From positions 1-53,409 of the forward strand of contig NZ_SLXN01000015.1 of assembly GCF_004345855.1 (NCBI RefSeq): a stretch of 53,409 nucleotides of DNA, written 5' to 3'. The notes under the pieces are model-generated. The model had not been told where the DNA came from. It saw only the letters and a program-made list of their open reading frames with translations, and did not search any database. How positions within the stretch are numbered: the stretch's first letter is position 1; each line of letters starts with the position of its first letter. This document shows, in pieces, positions 50,636 to 53,409 of this stretch. Source of the stretch: Sphingomonas sp. BK235. Its GTDB lineage: Bacteria; Pseudomonadota; Alphaproteobacteria; Sphingomonadales; Sphingomonadaceae. The translations under genes were made by a program, and so were the position numbers.

Positions 50636-50680
50636 ACCCAGAGGGCGCTGGTCGCTTTCCGACCTTCGTCGTTCGTTCAT
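50636..50680. repeat. Partial member of the dispersed repeat family
   Basis: This stretch begins ACCCAGAGGGCGCTGGTC and ends CCTTCGTCGTTCGTTCAT. It keeps both end blocks of the 59-base repeats but is 14 bases shorter. It lies downstream of the DUF6771-like gene. Confidence 0.4.
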
Positions 50681-50726
50681 CTGGATGCGTCGACCTACGC
50701 CACACACAGGCCGCACCTCTTCTCGC

Positions 50727-50882
50727 TCAATGAGCGTGTCCAAGGCCTGCCGCGAGCATAGCGGCCAGCGCTTCCTCAGCCCTTTGCCTCAAGGCCGGGT
50801 TGGTGGATGACAGATCCCGGCGGATCCAGTCAGGTGCCCGGCTAACAACAGCGGCAACCACCGCCAGCTGCTCTTCCGTCAT
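50727..50882 (-). CDS. DUF6771-like small protein
   Basis: This 51-residue protein starts at ATG 50882 (MTEEQLAVVAAVVSRAPDWI, then RRDLSSTNPALRQRAEEALA). Small helical proteins with APxWIRxDL and a DPALRxRAEE-like segment are recurrent in sphingomonads and are annotated as DUF6771. The longer frame to 50993 adds unrelated residues. It is divergent from the HNH gene 50 bases away, and the terminator at 50452-50494 is a plausible 3' end for its transcript. Function unknown. Confidence 0.65.
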   Translation of the reverse strand: MTEEQLAVVAAVVSRAPDWIRRDLSSTNPALRQRAEEALAAMLAAGLGHAH

Positions 50883-50932
50883 ACCGTCAGTTTTCCCTTT
50901 TGTTCTCGCGCTCGCTGACTCATAGAATCCGA

Positions 50933-51415
50933 ATGCCGATACGTCCCGAGAACCGCTGGCTCTACCCCATTGACTGGGAGCAGCTGTCGGCAACGGTACG
51001 CTTCAAACGCGCAGGTTCGCGGTGCGACCACTGTGGCCGCCCTCACTTGCGCAGGATCATCCACCTAGGAGATGGTAGGTGGTGGGACGCGGACGCCGGG
51101 TGCTGGCGATCGCATCTGGGAAGACGAGTTTCGCTCTCAGGCTATCTCGCACTCTCGTCTGTGCGATCGACCAAGGTCGTGCTGGCCTGCGCCCATCTCG
51201 ACCACGATCCCGGCAACAATGCGCGCTCCAACCTGGCTGCGCTCTGCCAGCGTTGTCATCTGGTCCACGATGCTGCGGAGCACCGCTGGCAACGTTGGTG
51301 GAATAGGTTCCGGCGCCGAGCCATTCGCGACCTCTTCGAGGACCCACGTCTAACCAGACGGCGTGTCGTTCAACCGGCTGCTAACTTGCTAAGGCGCACT
51401 GCGCAGCGAGCTTAA
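50933..51415 (+). CDS. HNH endonuclease domain protein
   Basis: This 160-residue protein is assigned to ATG 50933 (MPIRPENRWLYPIDWEQLSA). A CDHCGRPH zinc knuckle near residue 31 pairs with CQRCHLVHD near 109. The HNH core CAHLDHDPGNNARSNLAALC supplies the expected His-Asn-His elements. The C-terminal tail is strongly basic (RWQRWWNRFRRRAIRD) and could bind nucleic acid. HNH proteins of this size occur in phages, mobile elements and as orphans. No phage genes flank it. Its TAA overlaps the convergent MucR stop within a shared TTAA (51412-51415). Confidence 0.78.
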   Translation: MPIRPENRWLYPIDWEQLSATVRFKRAGSRCDHCGRPHLRRIIHLGDGRWWDADAGCWRSHLGRRVSLSGYLALSSVRSTKVVLACAHLDHDPGNNARSNLAALCQRCHLVHDAAEHRWQRWWNRFRRRAIRDLFEDPRLTRRRVVQPAANLLRRTAQRA

Positions 51416-51960
51416 GTGCGGATACCCAGCGTCTTGCGCGCGGCGCCAAGCGCGGCTCTGCCGCTCTTCTCCGCTTTGCCGACGACCTCCTCGGCCACCT
51501 GCTCGATGGCAGCATCGGCGCTCTCCACCCCTGTCGCAGCCTTTCGCCCCAGTCCGATCTGCTTCGCATGTGAGCGGCGCCGCTCACTGTATCCCGGCGC
51601 CACTATCGGATAATCTGACTTGAGGTTGAAGCGCTCGCGATACTCAGCAGGCGTGAGCCCGTGGCTGGCGAGATGACGCTTCAAACTGGCGTACGGCTTG
51701 CCGTCTATCATGCTGATGATCCGATCCGGATCAGCGAGCGACTTGCGGGCCGACACCGCCGGCATATGCTCAGCCGCTGACGTGGCGTCTGCGACCGAAG
51801 TGCGGCTCGACAAACCCTCCACAGCCTCGTGCATCGACGTCAGGAAGGCGAGTACCTCGGCCGAGCTTGCACGCGTGTGTGGATTAGTGAGCCAGGCCGC
51901 TGTCAATTCCGCGGCGAGCGCAATGGTATCGGGCGCATGCGCGCTTGGCTCGGAGGTCAT
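51412..51960 (-). CDS. MucR/Ros-family transcriptional regulator with altered zinc-finger cysteine
   Basis: This 182-residue protein has the MucR core: MPAVSARKSLADPDRIISMI, DGKPYASLKRHLASHGLTPA, EYRERFNLKSDYPIVAPGYS and AKQIGLGRKA. In Ros-type fingers the first ligand is a Cys two residues before the ExDG turn (IVCLEDG). Here the equivalent position is Ser (IISMIDG), while the Asp and both His are kept, so zinc binding may differ, as in known cysteine-less relatives. MucR proteins silence or activate surface polysaccharide and motility genes at AT-rich DNA. The N-terminal extension of about 65 residues is typical for sphingomonads. Confidence 0.88.
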   Translation of the reverse strand: MTSEPSAHAPDTIALAAELTAAWLTNPHTRASSAEVLAFLTSMHEAVEGLSSRTSVADATSAAEHMPAVSARKSLADPDRIISMIDGKPYASLKRHLASHGLTPAEYRERFNLKSDYPIVAPGYSERRRSHAKQIGLGRKAATGVESADAAIEQVAEEVVGKAEKSGRAALGAARKTLGIRT

Positions 51961-52207
51961 AATGGTGGTTCTTTGGGTCTAGTGAGGCGGGAAATCCGCT
52001 GTCCAGCGTTCTGATCGCCCCTCTCCAATCTACTGTGTGTTTTTTGATCTCTAAGTCACCTTTTGATGCTGAGACCCAGGCGCGGTTACGCGTGGCGCCT
52101 CACTCGCCCTCGAACATGAGCCTGCCGTCATCTGTTCACGCCTCTTGCGTGCCCTCCGCTGCCGTGGTCATGCCTGGATCGCATTCAACGATCGAGGGAG
52201 CCGCGGC

Positions 52208-52390
52208 ATGCAGGTGAACGCAGAGGGTGAAGACACTGAGTCAGAGCGCGCCGAAGTTCACTTCCTCGCTGCGCTGTTAGACGAGCTGATGCGCAAGGTT
52301 CTTAGTGCCAGCGTGTTGACGCAAGCGGAATTGAACGAGGTTGAGGCCGCCGCTGCTAAGAGAGTCGGCGGAGTACCTCGAGCTTGGTAG
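52208..52390 (+). CDS. Small acidic helical protein, 60 residues
   Basis: The start is ATG 52208, seven bases after GAGGGAG. The product (MQVNAEGEDTESERAEVHFL, then AALLDELMRKVLSASVLTQA, ending KRVGGVPRAW) is acidic and predicted helical. The periodic Leu/Val pattern and strong ribosome-binding site support a real gene, and similar small proteins ending VGGxPRAW are familiar from sphingomonads. Function unknown. The frame opens earlier at 52145, but that part lacks this composition. Confidence 0.55.
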   Translation: MQVNAEGEDTESERAEVHFLAALLDELMRKVLSASVLTQAELNEVEAAAAKRVGGVPRAW

Positions 52391-52448
52391 CGTCAGGAGT
52401 GCCAACCGGTATCAGTGCGCTAGCGACCCATACCCTCTCGTGCCGAGG

Positions 52449-52589
52449 ACCCAAAAAACCGGTCACTTTCAGCGCCCTGCCCGGCTCCCATTTTCGGACG
52501 CCCGTTCATCTCCGCCACCGACACCCGTGACGCGCCGCAAGGCCGTTGATCTGGTCGAGGCTTGGCAGGAAAGCGGTCGTTTTCCGACC
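52449..52589. repeat. Dispersed repeat cluster before the GNAT gene
   Basis: A 61-base member of the repeat family (52449-52509, ACCCAAAAAACCGGTCAC to CCCGTTCAT) is followed by GGCAGGAAAGCGGTCGTTTT at 52564-52583, a second motif also seen at 3602-3620 (GGCAGGAAAGCGGACGTTA). Both motif types occur only between genes in this window. Confidence 0.45.
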
Positions 52590-52590
52590 A

Positions 52591-53061
52591 TCACTCGAGG
52601 TGCTTGGTCATACGATAGTTGTGAATGGGCACTCCGCTGACGAGGAGGTCGCGGCGATGATCCAGGCTGAAGCCCTTGCGTGAGAAGAAGCGCCGCGCCG
52701 GTTCACTTGCCTCCACGTAGAGGAGCTGTTGACCGTCGTTCTGCGCCTCGCGCTCGATAGCATCGTACAACATTGAAGCCACGCCGGTACCTGCCAAATC
52801 GGCGCGGCAGAAAAGATGATCGATGTGCCCATCACGCTCTAGATCACAGAAAGCGAGCGGCTCGTCCTGCTCGCCGGCCGCCACAAGGAAGAGTCGGCCG
52901 TCTCGCGCCCAAGACTCGAACCGCTCAACGCTTGGTACGCCTGGTGCCCACGCTTGGACCTGTTCGAAGGAGTAGTGCTGTCCCGCAATGCGGTGGATTG
53001 TCTCGTAAAATAGTTGCGCGAGGGCGGGACCGTCGGCGGAGGAGAAGGAGCGGATGTGCAT
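52591..53061 (-). CDS. GNAT-family N-acetyltransferase
   Basis: This 156-residue protein shows the GNAT fold order: MHIRSFSSADGPALAQLFYE, EPLAFCDLERDGHIDHLFCR (strand 4), the acetyl-CoA site ADLAGTGVASMLYDAIEREA with the GxGxA-like turn, LLYVEASEPARRFFSRKGFS and the closing strand IHNYRMTKHL. It transfers an acetyl group from acetyl-CoA to an amine. The substrate is unknown, and the closest style is the small YafP/YjdJ-like group. It is transcribed alone between repeat-bearing intergenic regions. Confidence 0.85.
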   Translation of the reverse strand: MHIRSFSSADGPALAQLFYETIHRIAGQHYSFEQVQAWAPGVPSVERFESWARDGRLFLVAAGEQDEPLAFCDLERDGHIDHLFCRADLAGTGVASMLYDAIEREAQNDGQQLLYVEASEPARRFFSRKGFSLDHRRDLLVSGVPIHNYRMTKHLE

Positions 53062-53134
53062 AAGCTGCTCCTTAAACTAGGCAGCATATATCCGCCATCG
53101 CGGCGCTTGCGGTGCGCTGTCCTCTCGTTTCAAG

Positions 53135-53193
53135 ACCCAAGCTCGGTCACTCAGATCCACCTGCCGGCCACCCAACTCCGGTCACTCGTTCAT
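53135..53193. repeat. Dispersed 59-base intergenic repeat, copy 3
   Basis: The copy starts ACCCAAGCTCGGTCACTC and ends CAACTCCGGTCACTCGTTCAT, with exactly the same length and block phasing as copies at 15993 and 19529. Confidence 0.6.
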
Positions 53194-53343
53194 GTCGGCC
53201 TCCGAGGTGATCCGACCATTCGGCGCAGCTATCTCGCTGGTTTAGCGTGATGAGGATCGGTACGCATTACCGTTGCAACTACGCTGCGGATTTATGAGCG
53301 GACCGGCGTGGGCGTGAGGTGGCCCCCTAATTGACCTGACAGG

Positions 53344-53369
53344 GCCTCGCTCTTGGATAAGAGTGAGGC
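53344..53369 (+). other. Hairpin masking the ribosome-binding site of the terminal gene
   Basis: GCCTCGCTCTT pairs with AAGAGTGAGGC (eleven pairs, one G-T) around GGAT and ends three bases before the ATG at 53372. The GAGG of the likely ribosome-binding site lies in the stem. Such fold-back leaders in insertion elements damp translation from outside transcripts. Confidence 0.5.
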
Positions 53370-53371
53370 AT

Positions 53372-53409
53372 ATGACTGAGCTTACGACCAGGCGTTACAA
53401 CGACGGTGA
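53372..53409 (+). CDS. Probable transposase N-terminus (runs off the window)
   Basis: Only twelve codons are present: MTELTTRRYNDG, then a codon beginning GA. A short basic start of this type followed by an acidic residue resembles the first codons of IS3-type OrfA transposases (TRRYxDEFK). The preceding GC-rich leader and hairpin fit an insertion element. The assignment is tentative because so little is visible. Confidence 0.4.
   Translation, partial: MTELTTRRYNDG

Larger units (their letters stand above)
50410..50726. other. Intergenic region holding paired hairpins and a repeat
   Basis: No gene is supported in these 317 bases. They contain the hairpin at 50420-50451, a minus-strand terminator at 50452-50494 and a partial dispersed repeat at 50636-50680. 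An 77-residue plus-strand frame at 50500-50733 shows no recognisable protein features. Confidence 0.45.
53062..53371. other. Intergenic region with repeat and probable IS end
   Basis: These 310 bases hold no supported gene. They contain a full 59-base repeat (53135-53193) and, from about 53305, the leader of a probable insertion element: GAGGTGGCCCCCTAATTGAC, then a hairpin at 53344-53369 before the transposase-like start. Confidence 0.45.

Noticed and set aside
1..53409. CRISPR arrays, tRNA and rRNA genes, prophage modules
   Set aside because: No regularly spaced identical repeats, cloverleaf-like segments, rRNA sequence or phage structural genes were seen. The dispersed repeats are kilobases apart and are not an array.

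Overview
The window looks like chromosome of a high-GC alphaproteobacterium of the Sphingomonas group. The grounds are a PEPxxWA-CTERM protein, two TonB-dependent receptors (one with a FecI/FecR-type sigma/anti-sigma pair), a MucR-family regulator, a DUF6771-like small protein, and aromatic or xenobiotic catabolism genes. No rRNA, tRNA or CRISPR array was recognised. All calls are from reading the sequence by eye; no database search was run.

Layout. (1) 1-4.1 kb: the 5' end of a MarR regulator, an exported PEP-CTERM protein, and small membrane or hypothetical proteins. (2) 4.1-5.7 kb: an ISNCY-like insertion element next to a 3' remnant of a molybdenum hydroxylase gene. (3) 5.9-15.4 kb, minus strand: a carbohydrate-utilisation locus reading ECF sigma factor, FecR anti-sigma, TonB receptor with STN domain, GH127 beta-L-arabinofuranosidase, FCD/GntR regulator and GH5 mannanase-like lipoprotein. 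(4) 15.4-19.7 kb: a decayed gene, hemerythrin-like protein, diguanylate cyclase, TbpB-like lipoprotein, flagellin relic and dispersed repeats. (5) 19.7-28.3 kb: a seven-gene minus-strand run (two aldo/keto reductases, an NTF2-like protein, a CMD-CMD-cupin protein and a periplasmic PaoABC-type aldehyde oxidoreductase) divergent from a LysR regulator. (6) 28.7-50 kb: an unassigned catabolic island with AraC regulator, acetamidase/formamidase, Rieske oxygenase, SDR, TonB receptor, ribokinase, an AraC-amidase fusion protein, Rieske-type reductase, BASS transporter, carboxylesterase, TauD dioxygenase, VOC protein, LigB/DODA-type dioxygenase, two MFS carriers and an aldo/keto reductase. (7) 50-53.4 kb: a holin-like micro-ORF with paired hairpins, DUF6771, HNH nuclease, MucR, a small protein, GNAT, repeats and the start of a probable IS transposase.

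How the genes may work together. In region 3 the TonB receptor probably signals through FecR to the sigma factor while importing an oligosaccharide, and the two exported glycosidases trim it. In region 5 the LysR protein probably controls aldehyde or carbonyl detoxification, with reductases and a periplasmic oxidase acting on opposite redox directions. In region 6 the reductase at 39870 is the obvious electron donor for the Rieske oxygenase at 30861. The esterase, amidases and dioxygenases suggest breakdown of an ester- or amide-bearing, probably aromatic, compound, but the substrate cannot be read from sequence.

The most unusual items are the AraC-HTH/amidase single polypeptide at 37332-39674, which sits beside unfused paralogues of both halves, and the micro-ORF at 50299-50409 with a near-perfect Shine-Dalgarno, no ordinary start codon at the right distance, and two hairpins whose loops could pair between opposite-strand transcripts.
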